Below, in pieces: positions 18,928 to 26,597 of a DNA stretch of 37,504 nt. Under the pieces are notes generated by a model. The model worked only from the letters and a program-made list of their open reading frames with translations, did no database searches and was not told where the DNA came from. The DNA is taken from the NCBI GenBank assembly GCA_025965115.1, contig JAOPXO010000224.1, positions 1-37,504 of the forward strand. The letters run 5' to 3'. The position numbers and the translations under genes were made by a program. Origin of the DNA: Aeromicrobium sp. (lineage in GTDB: Bacteria; Actinomycetota; Actinomycetes; Propionibacteriales; Nocardioidaceae). How positions within the stretch are numbered: the stretch's first letter is position 1; each line of letters starts with the position of its first letter.

Positions 18928-19344
18928 TCAGTGGCTGAGGGCGGCGCGAATCTTGGCGGCATACTCCTCGGCCTCGCCCTCGACATATTTCGTGCGCGGC
19001 CAAAAGAAGCCGCGGAGTCCATCGCCCTTCGTGCGCGGCACGACGTGGACGTGCAGGTGGGCGACGCTCTGCGAGACGACATTGTTCATCGCTACGAACG
19101 TGCCCTGGGCGCCGAGGCCCGAGGTGATCGCGTTGCCCACGCGCTGGGCCGCTCCGAACAACGGCACCATCAGGCGCTCGGGCAGATCGGCCAGCGTGAC
19201 CAGGTGCTCACGTGGCACCAGCAGCACGTGGCCCTTGAACACCGGTCGTACGTCGAGGAATCCGACGACGTGCTCCTCCTCGAGCACGATCGTCGCGTCG
19301 ACCGTGCCGGCGATGATCTGGCAGAACAGGCAGTCGTCGGTCAC
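18928..19344 (-). CDS. HIT family nucleotide hydrolase/transferase
   Basis: 138 residues from GTG 19344. The histidine-triad motif is H96-L-H98-V-H100 in VAHLHVHVVPR, and the N-terminus CLFCQIIAGTVDATIVLEEE is the classical HIT start, with a CxxC that could bind zinc. HIT proteins of the HinT/Fhit branch cleave nucleoside phosphoramidates or dinucleoside polyphosphates in the cytosol. The single-domain length is normal. The gene is divergent from the DUF5302 gene (51 nt apart) and convergent with the ferritin-like gene. The physiological substrate is unknown. Confidence 0.93.
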   Translation of the reverse strand: MTDDCLFCQIIAGTVDATIVLEEEHVVGFLDVRPVFKGHVLLVPREHLVTLADLPERLMVPLFGAAQRVGNAITSGLGAQGTFVAMNNVVSQSVAHLHVHVVPRTKGDGLRGFFWPRTKYVEGEAEEYAAKIRAALSH

Positions 19345-19383
19345 GCGTCGATCCCATCACAGATCAGCGAAGGACATGGGGCA

Positions 19384-19389
19384 TAGGGT
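19384..19389 (+). promoter_or_regulatory. -10 box for leaderless DUF5302 transcript
   Basis: TAGGGT ends 6 nt before ATG 19396. Matches the TAnnnT pattern used elsewhere in the window. Confidence 0.45.
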
Positions 19390-19395
19390 GGGGGC

Positions 19396-19572
19396 ATGGC
19401 TGAATCCAAAGGCAACGCCGAAGACATGAAGGCCAAGTTCCGCGAGGCGCTCGACAAGAAGAACTCCAACAAGCACGCCTCGGCGGAGGGTGTGGAGCGC
19501 GACGGCAGCGAGAAGTCGCACGGCGCCGACGGGCCGACCAGCGCACGGGAGTTCCGCCGCAAGAGCGTGTGA
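19396..19572 (+). CDS. DUF5302 family small protein
   Basis: 58 residues, too short for most gene finders: it begins MAESKGNAEDMKAKFREALD, continues with a Lys/Asn/Ser-rich middle and ends ARE-FRRKSV. This is the layout of the actinobacterial DUF5302 family, a charged, probably partly disordered protein ending in the conserved FRRK. TAGGGT (19384-19389) lies 6 nt before ATG 19396, so it is probably leaderless. It ends 22 nt before prfB. Function unknown. Confidence 0.75.
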   Translation: MAESKGNAEDMKAKFREALDKKNSNKHASAEGVERDGSEKSHGADGPTSAREFRRKSV

Positions 19573-19582
19573 GTTCCCCCTG

Positions 19583-19588
19583 TAACCT
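19583..19588 (+). promoter_or_regulatory. -10 box for leaderless prfB transcript
   Basis: TAACCT ends 6 nt before the prfB start GTG 19595, and there is no ribosome site between. No convincing -35 hexamer is seen. Confidence 0.45.
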
Positions 19589-19594
19589 CGACGG

Positions 19595-20701
19595 GTGGCA
19601 ACCGTGGATTTTGCAGACCAGACGAAGGCCCTCGACTCGACCCTGACGTCGATCGAGAAGGTCCTCGATCTCGACTCGATTCGCGCCGAGATCGCGACCC
19701 TTGAGGCCGAGGTCGCTGCCCCCGATCTGTGGGATGACCAGGCAAATGCCCAGCGCGTCACCGGCCGGCTCTCGACTCTCCAGGCCGAGGTCGAGCGCGT
19801 CACGAGCCTGCGCCAGCGCCTCGACGATGTCGACCTGATGCACCAGATGGCGGTCGAGGAGGGCGACGTCGACGCCGAGGCCGAGGTCGCCAACGAGATC
19901 GCCCGCATCCAGAAGGCCATCGACTCCCTCGAGATCCGCACGCTGCTGTCGGGGGAGTACGACATCCGCGACGCCCTCGTCTCGATCCGCTCCGGCGCGG
20001 GTGGCGTCGACGCCGCCGACTTCGCCCTGATGCTCCAGCGCATGTACATCCGCTGGGCCGAGCGCCACGGCTACACCGTCGAGGTCTACGACACCTCGTA
20101 CGCCGAAGAGGCCGGCATCAAGTCAACGACATTCGCGGTCAAGGCGCCGTATGCATACGGCACGCTCTCGGTCGAGGCGGGCACGCACCGGCTGGTACGC
20201 ATCTCGCCGTTCGACAACCAGGGCCGTCGCCAGACATCGTTCGCGGCCGTCGAGGTCGTGCCGGTGCTCGAGCAGACCGACGAGATCGACATCCCCGAGG
20301 AAGACATCCGGGTCGACGTGTTCCGCTCGTCCGGTCCCGGCGGCCAGAGCGTCAACACCACCGACTCCGCCGTACGCCTGACCCACATCCCCACGGGCAC
20401 TGTCGTCAGCTGCCAGAACGAGAAGAGCCAGCTGCAGAACAAGGCCAGCGCGATGGTGATCCTCAAGGCCAAGCTGCTTGCCCTCAAGAAGGCCGAGGAG
20501 CGGGCCCAGCTCGACGAGATGCGCGGCGACGTGCAGGCGTCCTGGGGTGACCAGATGCGCAACTACGTCCTCAACCCCTATCAAATGGTCAAGGACCTGC
20601 GCACCGAGTACGAAACCGGCAACACCCAGGCCGTGCTCGACGGCGAGATCGACGACTTCATCGAGGCCGGCATCCGCTGGCGCCGGGCCCAGGGCAACTA
20701 G
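19595..20701 (+). CDS. prfB: Peptide chain release factor 2
   Basis: 368 residues from GTG 19595. RF2 reads UAA and UGA stop codons and triggers peptidyl-tRNA hydrolysis in the ribosomal peptidyl-transferase centre. The stop-codon-reading SPF tripeptide is at residues 204-206 ([14 protein letters not shown]) and the catalytic GGQ at 249-251 ([20 protein letters not shown]), both close to their E. coli positions. There is no in-frame stop or slippery site near codon 25, so the programmed +1 frameshift of E. coli prfB is absent. Its TAG stop overlaps the stop of the convergent glutamine-amidotransferase-like gene (CTAG 20698-20701). In many actinobacteria prfB lies next to ftsE-ftsX-smpB; here about 10.9 kb separates them. 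Confidence 0.97.
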   Translation: MATVDFADQTKALDSTLTSIEKVLDLDSIRAEIATLEAEVAAPDLWDDQANAQRVTGRLSTLQAEVERVTSLRQRLDDVDLMHQMAVEEGDVDAEAEVANEIARIQKAIDSLEIRTLLSGEYDIRDALVSIRSGAGGVDAADFALMLQRMYIRWAERHGYTVEVYDTSYAEEAGIKSTTFAVKAPYAYGTLSVEAGTHRLVRISPFDNQGRRQTSFAAVEVVPVLEQTDEIDIPEEDIRVDVFRSSGPGGQSVNTTDSAVRLTHIPTGTVVSCQNEKSQLQNKASAMVILKAKLLALKKAEERAQLDEMRGDVQASWGDQMRNYVLNPYQMVKDLRTEYETGNTQAVLDGEIDDFIEAGIRWRRAQGN

Positions 20702-21420
20702 GCCAACACGCGGCGTGTCTCGCGGTGTGCCGCGGCGACCGTCGCGAGCCAGGTGAACACCGCCGGCCCGGTTTCGTCGACAAGCCCACGCACGCCGCCC
20801 AGCTCGGGATGCCACTGCACCCCAAGTGCCGGCCAGCCCGGCTCGACCGGTTCGATCGCCTCGATCGTGCTGTCCGCCCACGCGGTCGGTCGCCAGGACG
20901 GGCTCGGGTCAGCGATGGACTGCTTGTGCAGGGCGGTTGTCTGAGCCGAGGGGCCGATCAGTCGTGAGATCAACGACCCTGGCTCGGTCCGAACCTCGTG
21001 TCCGGATCCGGGCTGTACGTGATCGTCCACGGTGCGAAGGGTGCCGCCGAAGGCAACCGCCAACACCTGAAGTCCTCGGCAGCAGCCGAGCACCGGGATC
21101 CGTAGGTCAGCGGCCGCGTGGACGAGGGTCATCTCTGCGTCGTCCCGAGAGCGGTCGACCTCTTGGGCCTGGTCCGGCCCCACCCCCGACAACGCTGCGT
21201 CCAGGTCACCCCCGCCGGTGAGCACGAGGGCATCGACCAGATCCAGCAGGTCGACCCCGTGCACACCGGGGATCAGGAGGGGCCGGAGCCCGACGCCGGC
21301 GAGCCGGTCGACATACGTCCGAGGTGTGCCGACCACCGGCATGTCGCCGAACGGCCGCGGCACGACCAGCCCATGACCGACCACCCCGACAACGGGTCGC
21401 CGATCGTTGGCGCCGCCCAT
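20698..21420 (-). CDS. Class I glutamine amidotransferase-like gamma-glutamyl hydrolase (PuuD / peptidase C26 type)
   Basis: 240 residues from ATG 21420, 2 nt after the MAPEG gene; the frame is open upstream, but that part is composition-poor. The catalytic triad is visible: Cys114 in [10 protein letters not shown], and His204/Glu206 in [16 protein letters not shown] (about 67-74) forms the oxyanion side. The family hydrolyses gamma-glutamyl bonds, for example in gamma-glutamyl-GABA (PuuD). Because it is the last gene of a glutathione-synthesis operon, cleavage of glutathione, gamma-glutamyl-cysteine or a glutathione conjugate is a reasonable inference. No polyamine-catabolic genes are nearby to support a PuuD role. 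It converges on prfB. Confidence 0.85.
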   Translation of the reverse strand: MGGANDRRPVVGVVGHGLVVPRPFGDMPVVGTPRTYVDRLAGVGLRPLLIPGVHGVDLLDLVDALVLTGGGDLDAALSGVGPDQAQEVDRSRDDAEMTLVHAAADLRIPVLGCCRGLQVLAVAFGGTLRTVDDHVQPGSGHEVRTEPGSLISRLIGPSAQTTALHKQSIADPSPSWRPTAWADSTIEAIEPVEPGWPALGVQWHPELGGVRGLVDETGPAVFTWLATVAAAHRETRRVLA

Positions 21421-21422
21421 GG

Positions 21423-21818
21423 TCAGATCGCGATCAGAGCTGTCACGCCGAGGGCAAATCCGGAGAGGTAAGTCAGGCCAGCACCAAGATCCCGGATGCC
21501 CCCGTGGGTCACGATGCTCTTCGAGGTCAGCATGCCGACGGCGTGTGCGAGGCGGGCGGCCAGGGCAACGAGCGCAAGCGTGTTGAGCCACCAGCCGTCA
21601 GTGAGGGTCGAGCACAGGATCAACAGTCCGATCAACGTCGGTACGTACTCGGCAGCGTTCCCGTGCGCTCGCTGGGCGATCCACAGCTTGTCCGTCGGAT
21701 CGGTCGGGATCTGCTGACCGGTGTCGCCGCGCTTCGCCCGGTGATGGGTGACATTCGCTCCGAGCACGAAGACCAAGATTCCCAGCAGGGAGATGGAGAT
21801 GATGACGATGTCGCTCAT
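21423..21818 (-). CDS. MAPEG family membrane protein (microsomal glutathione S-transferase-like)
   Basis: 131 residues from ATG 21818, which overlaps the gshB stop by 4 bp. Four membrane helices are visible (about 3-22, 58-76, 80-98 and 112-131). The family signature QRAHGNAAEYVP (49-60) follows the first helix. MAPEG proteins include microsomal glutathione S-transferase and leukotriene C4 synthase, which conjugate glutathione to hydrophobic electrophiles or reduce lipid peroxides at the membrane. Most bacterial members are uncharacterised. Here its position between gshB and a gamma-glutamyl hydrolase strongly suggests a glutathione-dependent role. Confidence 0.9.
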   Translation of the reverse strand: MSDIVIISISLLGILVFVLGANVTHHRAKRGDTGQQIPTDPTDKLWIAQRAHGNAAEYVPTLIGLLILCSTLTDGWWLNTLALVALAARLAHAVGMLTSKSIVTHGGIRDLGAGLTYLSGFALGVTALIAI

Positions 21819-22792
21819 GCGGACCGCCGTCCTTTCTGGTGGATGGGTTGGAGAAGGTGGCGCATGATCGCGCCGCTGAGATCGGTGCCCAGGAGGGCAT
21901 CGGTCTTGTGCATGCCACCGGGACAGGTGACATTGACTTCGATGAGCCGGCCGGCGATCACGTCGAGGCCGGCCACGATGATTCCGTGGGTGCGGAGCAG
22001 GGGAGCGAGCGCAGCGACGATGCGACGATCGTCGGCATCCGGCTCGGCCGGAGCCACTGGCGGACCGATCCGGAAATCGTCGTCGCACGGGCGGCGGAGC
22101 ACGGTGCCGACGATCTCCCCGTCGACGACGAACAAGCGTTTGTTGCCGCCCTCGACGTCAGGCAGATAGGTCTGCGCGATGACCTGCCGGGATCCGCCCC
22201 GGGTTGCCGACTCGACCAGCGCCGTCGCAGCGGAGTCGTCCTGGACCAGCCATACGTCGATGCCTGCGAATCCGTCCACCGGCTTGATCACCGTGGTGCC
22301 GTGCTGGCGGATGAACTCCCTCAATCGTCGTGGATCCGTGCTCACGATGGTGGTCGGGATGAGTTCGGGGAAGCGAAGGGCGACGAGCTTTTCGTGCAGC
22401 ATCCGGATGCCGTCGGGCCGATTGATCACCCGAACCCCGCCGGCCTCGACCAGATCCAGGAGGTACGTCGCGTGCAGGTAGCGGGTGTCGACCGGGGGAT
22501 CGATGCGGAACTGCACGAGATCGAGGTCATGAACCACATCGAGGATGCGACGCTCCACCTCTTCGTGCCACTGCGCCTCGACCGACCAACGATGGTCAGT
22601 GCCGCGCTCGACCGGCCTGAGGCAGATCCGCGAAGCCGTGGCCAGGACTCGACCATCGACCACAGCGAGATCCTCAGGAGTGCATACCCACACGTCGGCG
22701 CCCAACGCCTGGGTAGCCAGCATCAGTCCGACGCTCGCGTCGATCGACGCATCCAGTCCGGTCAGGGGATCGGTGACGAACAAGACGTTCAT
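21815..22792 (-). CDS. gshB: Glutathione synthetase (GshB, ATP-grasp)
   Basis: 325 residues. It follows the proteobacterial GshB plan: VTDPLTGLDASIDAS N-terminus, FRIDPPVDTRYLHATYLL (95-112), VINRPDGIR (123-130), ATP-grasp lysine K170 in VIKPVDGFAGIDV, AQTYLPDVEGGNKRLFVVDG (206-225), GLDVI (275-279) and the metal-binding EVNVTCPG (285-292). The enzyme joins gamma-glutamyl-cysteine and glycine with ATP to form glutathione. ATG 22792 overlaps the gshA-like stop (ATGA) and its own stop overlaps the MAPEG start, so the genes are tightly coupled. Glutathione synthesis is unusual in mycothiol-using actinobacteria, and horizontal acquisition is likely. Confidence 0.93.
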   Translation of the reverse strand: MNVLFVTDPLTGLDASIDASVGLMLATQALGADVWVCTPEDLAVVDGRVLATASRICLRPVERGTDHRWSVEAQWHEEVERRILDVVHDLDLVQFRIDPPVDTRYLHATYLLDLVEAGGVRVINRPDGIRMLHEKLVALRFPELIPTTIVSTDPRRLREFIRQHGTTVIKPVDGFAGIDVWLVQDDSAATALVESATRGGSRQVIAQTYLPDVEGGNKRLFVVDGEIVGTVLRRPCDDDFRIGPPVAPAEPDADDRRIVAALAPLLRTHGIIVAGLDVIAGRLIEVNVTCPGGMHKTDALLGTDLSGAIMRHLLQPIHQKGRRSA

Positions 22793-23790
22793 GCCGCACC
22801 ACCTACGCCGGCGAGCACCTTAGGGCGTTGTCCCGACGACAGCGCGAGATCGACGAGCTCCGATCCGCGCGCGATCACCCTCGCATCGCCGTGGGCTGCC
22901 TGTGCCCACCGATCGGCGAGCCGCCCAGCGTCGTCTGCCACGAAGGCGAGCGCGCGGGTGCGGCACTCGCCGTCGTACATCAGCGTTGACAGGACCTTGG
23001 CGATCAGCGCCACCGTTGTCGCCGGCTGGACGTCGAGGAATCGCACCTCGAGGTAGCGGCCTCGTGGCCGGACCGGCGGAAACAGCGTGGTGAGGTGCTG
23101 CGCCACATCGCCTGCCTCGGCGAACGGGACGGCACCGGCGGCGAAGTCGGCGTACGCCGCGACCGGGTCGCCCAGGATCAGGCGGTCGTCGAATGCGGTC
23201 CGTGTCGGATCAACGGCCAGCCAGGTCGCAAGCCGCGAGTCCGCACCTGTGCTGCGCGCAAATGCTGCGGCGAGCAAGGGGCCAGCGAGGTTGAGCAACC
23301 GCCACTGGTCGAGTCCGACATCTCCGGACCACCAGTCGAGGCAGAGCTGGGTCGACGCGGTGCTTCGCATCATCCGCCGCCCGGCTGGACCAATCGAGTC
23401 GAAACGGTTCTGCATTGCGAGGTAGCGCGGCGAGGTCAGCTGGAGCGGCACAGAGCCGGCGGTCCGTGAGTCGACCGGCTGGCACCGAAGTCGGATCCCG
23501 GCCGCCGCACAGTCCGTACGCAGCGCGGCGACCGCGGCGGTCAGGTCCCTCGCGAGAGTCGTCGGGTCAGAGGCAACCGGGAGGCTGAGCTCGACCTGCC
23601 CGCCAGGCTCAAAGCCGAGATAGGGGCTGTATGCCGCGTGGGCCGTCGCTGCGCGGACCCGTTCGATCGACACGGCCGTCCCGGTCATCACATCGCTCGC
23701 GATGAGCTCGTGCTCCACTCCGATTCGGGTCGACCTCGGTCCGCCGGAGAACAACTCGCTCACCTGTCGGCGTAGCTCCTCGGTTTCCAT
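22789..23790 (-). CDS. gshA: Glutamate-cysteine ligase (GCS2/EgtA-like)
   Basis: 333 residues from ATG 23790, with AGGAG a few nt upstream. The catalytic fold is of the glutamate-cysteine ligase type 2 / EgtA group: GVEHE (24-28), FEPGGQVELS (60-69) and MMRSTASTQ (140-148), with RYLEVRFLDVQP near 255. It should make gamma-glutamyl-cysteine from Glu, Cys and ATP. Followed by gshB with a 4-bp overlap, its product is most likely used for glutathione rather than ergothioneine; no egtB, egtC or egtD is present here. It is first in an operon of four genes and divergent from a MarR regulator, with paired operators between them. Confidence 0.85.
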   Translation of the reverse strand: METEELRRQVSELFSGGPRSTRIGVEHELIASDVMTGTAVSIERVRAATAHAAYSPYLGFEPGGQVELSLPVASDPTTLARDLTAAVAALRTDCAAAGIRLRCQPVDSRTAGSVPLQLTSPRYLAMQNRFDSIGPAGRRMMRSTASTQLCLDWWSGDVGLDQWRLLNLAGPLLAAAFARSTGADSRLATWLAVDPTRTAFDDRLILGDPVAAYADFAAGAVPFAEAGDVAQHLTTLFPPVRPRGRYLEVRFLDVQPATTVALIAKVLSTLMYDGECRTRALAFVADDAGRLADRWAQAAHGDARVIARGSELVDLALSSGQRPKVLAGVGGAA

Positions 23791-23806
23791 GGCTGCTCCT
23801 GATAAT

Positions 23807-23843
23807 GTAAGGACTCCTGTCTATTATTGTAAGGACGCCTTAC
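23807..23843. promoter_or_regulatory. Predicted MarR operators: two 15-bp sites, 22 bp apart
   Basis: GTAAGGACGCCTTAC (23829-23843) is a perfect dyad with 6-bp arms. A degenerate copy, GTAAGGACTCCTGTC, lies at 23807-23821, exactly 22 bp (two helical turns) earlier. They fill the short A+T-rich space between the divergent gshA-like and marR-like genes. Binding by the adjacent MarR protein, with control of both directions, is a strong inference. Confidence 0.6.
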
Positions 23844-23845
23844 GG

Positions 23846-24295
23846 ATGTCAAGACCTGCACCTAGACCAGATCGAGCTCCGTTGATTCGGATCGTCGAGC
23901 TGGCGTACCGAGCGCTCCAGGGCGACATGGTCGCCACGGCGAAAGGAATGGGCTGGACGGGAGTCTCTTACGCCCACAACGCGGTCTTCTCAACGCTGCA
24001 GGCCGAGGGATCTCGGGCCTCGGACATGGCGGCAGTTGCCGGCATCACCCGCCAGTCGATGGGTGAGATCGTCCGTGGGATGGTCACGCTCGGGCTTGTC
24101 GAGATGAAGCCGGACCCGGACGACAGGCGGGCCAAGATCGTGGCTTACACCCCGCTGGGCATGGAGGTCGTCGCGCAAGGTTTCCAGCACATCATCGACC
24201 TCGAACAGCGCTTCGGCGAGGAGTTCGGCGAGGACTACGAGACTGCGCGTCGGGTGCTGTCCCGAGTGGTCGAGATCCTCACCGAAGAACCGTGA
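23846..24295 (+). CDS. MarR family transcriptional regulator
   Basis: 149 residues from ATG 23846, with AAGGAC 9 nt upstream; the open frame continues upstream but crosses the divergent promoter. Winged-helix DNA binding is clear: SRASDMAAVAGITRQSMGEI, then the wing LGLVEMKPDPDDRRAKIVAY, the classic MarR signature. MarR repressors typically respond to phenolic, oxidant or electrophile signals. The divergent glutathione operon and the two palindromes directly upstream suggest that it represses gshA-gshB-MAPEG and itself. No Cys is seen in the recognisable part, so sensing by ligand rather than thiol is more likely. Convergent with the sugar-isomerase gene, 6 nt away. Confidence 0.92.
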   Translation: MSRPAPRPDRAPLIRIVELAYRALQGDMVATAKGMGWTGVSYAHNAVFSTLQAEGSRASDMAAVAGITRQSMGEIVRGMVTLGLVEMKPDPDDRRAKIVAYTPLGMEVVAQGFQHIIDLEQRFGEEFGEDYETARRVLSRVVEILTEEP

Positions 24296-24301
24296 CCGGG
24301 C

Positions 24302-25309
24302 TCAGCTTCCGGAGCTGAAGGCGGCGTCAAACGACGCGGTCGGCGCGTCGAACAGATTGGCCTTCACGAACGCCAATGCCTCGGGCGCTCCGAGTAGCCG
24401 GTCCATCCCGGCGTCCTCCCACTCGATCGAGATGGGTCCGTCATAGCCGATCGTGTTGAGCATGCGGAAGCACGCCTCCCACGGCACGTCTCCGCGCCCG
24501 GTCGACACGAAGTCCCAGCCGCGTCGCGGATCTGCCCACGGCAGGTGCGATCCAAGTCGCCCGTTGCGCCCGTTGCCGACCTGCTTCTTCGCGTCCTTGC
24601 AGTCGACGTGATAGATCCGGTCCTTGAAGTCCCACAGGAATCCGAGCGGATCGAGGTCCTGCCAGACAAAATGCGAGGGATCCCAGTTGAGTCCGAACGC
24701 CTCGCGATGGCCGATTGCCTCCAGCGCGGCATGGGTCGTCCAATAGTCGTACGCGATCTCGCTGGGGTGCACCTCGTGAGCAAAGCGAACGCCTTCCTCG
24801 TCGAAGACGTCGAGGATGGGATTCCACCGGTCGGCGAAGTCCTGGTAGCCGGCCGCGACCATCGCCTCCGACGCCGGCGGGAACATCGCGACGTACTTCC
24901 AGATCGATGAGCCGGTGAAGCCGATGACGGTGTCGACGCCCAGCAGCCGGGCGGCCCGGGCGGTGTTCTTCATCTCCTCGGCGGCGCGCTGGCGTACGCC
25001 CTCGGGCTCGCCGTCGCCCCACACCCGCGCCGAGAGGATGTCGTGGTGCCGCTCGTCGATCGGGTCGTCGCAGACCGCCTGGCCCTTGAGGTGATTGGAG
25101 ATCGCATAGACCTTGAGGTTGTGCTTCTCCAGGATGTCGAGCCGCGTCTTGATGTAGTCGGGGTCCTCCACGGCGGCCCACGGGTCGAAGTGGTCGCCCC
25201 AGCAGGCGATCTCGAGTCCGTCGTAGCCCCACCCTGACGCGAGAGCGGCGACCTCCTCGAAGGGCAGATCGGCCCACTGGCCGGTGAACAGCGTGATCGG
25301 TCGGGTCAT
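24302..25309 (-). CDS. Sugar phosphate isomerase/epimerase-like protein (AP endonuclease 2 TIM-barrel)
   Basis: 335 residues from ATG 25309, with GAGGAG 7 nt upstream; an ATG six codons earlier overlaps that ribosome site. The xylose-isomerase-like TIM barrel is visible: [64 protein letters not shown] and [11 protein letters not shown], with conserved Glu/Asp/His metal ligands. Enzymes of this family isomerise or epimerise sugars, inosose and related keto-sugars. It is the last gene of the sugar operon, 19 nt after the Gfo/Idh/MocA dehydrogenase, a common pairing for inositol- or oxidised-sugar catabolism. The exact substrate is unknown. Confidence 0.88.
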   Translation of the reverse strand: MTRPITLFTGQWADLPFEEVAALASGWGYDGLEIACWGDHFDPWAAVEDPDYIKTRLDILEKHNLKVYAISNHLKGQAVCDDPIDERHHDILSARVWGDGEPEGVRQRAAEEMKNTARAARLLGVDTVIGFTGSSIWKYVAMFPPASEAMVAAGYQDFADRWNPILDVFDEEGVRFAHEVHPSEIAYDYWTTHAALEAIGHREAFGLNWDPSHFVWQDLDPLGFLWDFKDRIYHVDCKDAKKQVGNGRNGRLGSHLPWADPRRGWDFVSTGRGDVPWEACFRMLNTIGYDGPISIEWEDAGMDRLLGAPEALAFVKANLFDAPTASFDAAFSSGS

Positions 25310-25328
25310 GGATGAGCTCCTCTGCATT

Positions 25329-26504
25329 TCACAGCGTGTGGGTCATGCCGTCGGCGGCGCTGGCAGCGACCGCCTCGAGGATGCGCTGGACGGCAAGGCC
25401 GTCGGCAAATGACGGTACGGGGTCGGCGCCCTTGGCGATATCGGTCACCAGATCGACGACCTGGTGAGTGAAGCCGTGCTCATAGCCCAGACCGTGACCC
25501 GGCGGCCACCAGGCCGAGATGTACGGGTGGGTGGCCTCGGTGACCATGATGCGACGGAAGCCCGCGATCGATGGATCGTCGGTGGCGTCGAAGAACTCGA
25601 GCACGTTCATGTCCTCGAAATCGAAGGCGACCGATCCCAGCGAACCGTTCACCTCGAGACGCAGGGCGTTCTTGCGGCCAGTGGCGAATCGCGTGGACTC
25701 GAAGACACCGATGGCGCCGTCGGCGAAGCGGGCGGTGAAGACGGCCGCATCGTCGACGGTCACCGGTCCGCGGTCTGCGTCGGCGCTGGAGGTGCCACCG
25801 AGCGTTGCGCGATCGCCCGCAATCGGGCGAGTCTTGACGAACGTCTCCATCACGCCGCTGACGCTCTGGATCGTCGAGCCCGTGACGAATTGCGCCATGT
25901 CGATGATGTGGGCACCGATGTCACCGAGCGCTCCCGAACCGGCCTGGGCCTTGTCGAGGCGCCAGTTGAGCGGGGCGTTCTCGTCGGTGAGCCAGTCCTG
26001 GAGGTACTGCGCGCGTACGTGGTGGATCTTGCCGATCCGCCCGGACGCGACGAGCTGCTGGGCCAGCGCAACGGCCGGCGTGCGCCGGTAGGTGAAACCA
26101 ACCATGGCACGTACGCCGTGCTTCGCGGCCTCGATGGCTGCTGCGGTCATTGCCTCCGCCTCGGCAACCGTGTTGGCCAGCGGCTTCTCACACAGGACGT
26201 GCTTGCCGGCCCGGAGCGCCGCGATCGCGATCTCCGCGTGCGTGTCGCCCGGTGTGCAGATGTCGATCAGATCGATGTCGTCGCGCTGGAGCAGCTTGCG
26301 CCAGTCCGTCTCGACCGACTCCCACTCGAATCGCCGTGCCACCGCGCTGGCCGCGTCCTCATGTCGTCCACAGATCGCACGCATACGCGGGCGCAGGGGG
26401 AGGTCAAAGAACGCGGGGGCGGTGCGCCAGGCCTGGGAGTGGGCCGCGCCCATGAAGGCGTAGCCGACCATGCCGATCCCGAGGTCGGTGGGTGCGTCGG
26501 TCAT
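25329..26504 (-). CDS. Gfo/Idh/MocA family NAD(P)-dependent oxidoreductase
   Basis: 391 residues. The N-terminal Rossmann fold has [12 protein letters not shown] (11-22), a divergent form of GxGxxG. The EKP motif of the family is E106-K107-P108 in LCEKPLANT, and the C-terminal half is the beta-sheet substrate domain with [13 protein letters not shown], the His-containing catalytic segment. Such enzymes oxidise hydroxyls of sugars or inositols to ketones. The gene lies between the ABC transporter genes and the isomerase-like gene, so the imported sugar is probably oxidised and then isomerised. A long hairpin separates it from the upstream binding-protein gene. Confidence 0.92.
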   Translation of the reverse strand: MTDAPTDLGIGMVGYAFMGAAHSQAWRTAPAFFDLPLRPRMRAICGRHEDAASAVARRFEWESVETDWRKLLQRDDIDLIDICTPGDTHAEIAIAALRAGKHVLCEKPLANTVAEAEAMTAAAIEAAKHGVRAMVGFTYRRTPAVALAQQLVASGRIGKIHHVRAQYLQDWLTDENAPLNWRLDKAQAGSGALGDIGAHIIDMAQFVTGSTIQSVSGVMETFVKTRPIAGDRATLGGTSSADADRGPVTVDDAAVFTARFADGAIGVFESTRFATGRKNALRLEVNGSLGSVAFDFEDMNVLEFFDATDDPSIAGFRRIMVTEATHPYISAWWPPGHGLGYEHGFTHQVVDLVTDIAKGADPVPSFADGLAVQRILEAVAASAADGMTHTL

Positions 26505-26554
26505 GTCACTGCTTTCGTCGTGCTGGGTCTCAGTGGTGTGGGGTGAGGGGACCC

Positions 26555-26584
26555 GCTCGCCGTACGGGGGGCCGTACGGCGAGC
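26555..26584 (-). terminator. Perfect 13-bp hairpin inside the sugar operon
   Basis: GCTCGCCGTACGG (26555-26567) and its exact complement CCGTACGGCGAGC (26572-26584) enclose a GGGG loop. It lies 13 nt after the binding-protein stop codon and 50 nt before the dehydrogenase start. There is no T tract on the minus strand. It is likely a partial terminator or an mRNA-stabilising hairpin that sets different levels for transporter and enzymes. Confidence 0.6.
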
Positions 26585-26597
26585 AGATCCCGACCGA

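Noticed and set aside
19595-19700. Programmed +1 frameshift in prfB
   Set aside because: The frame is open from GTG 19595 without an internal TGA or slippery CTT-T sequence.
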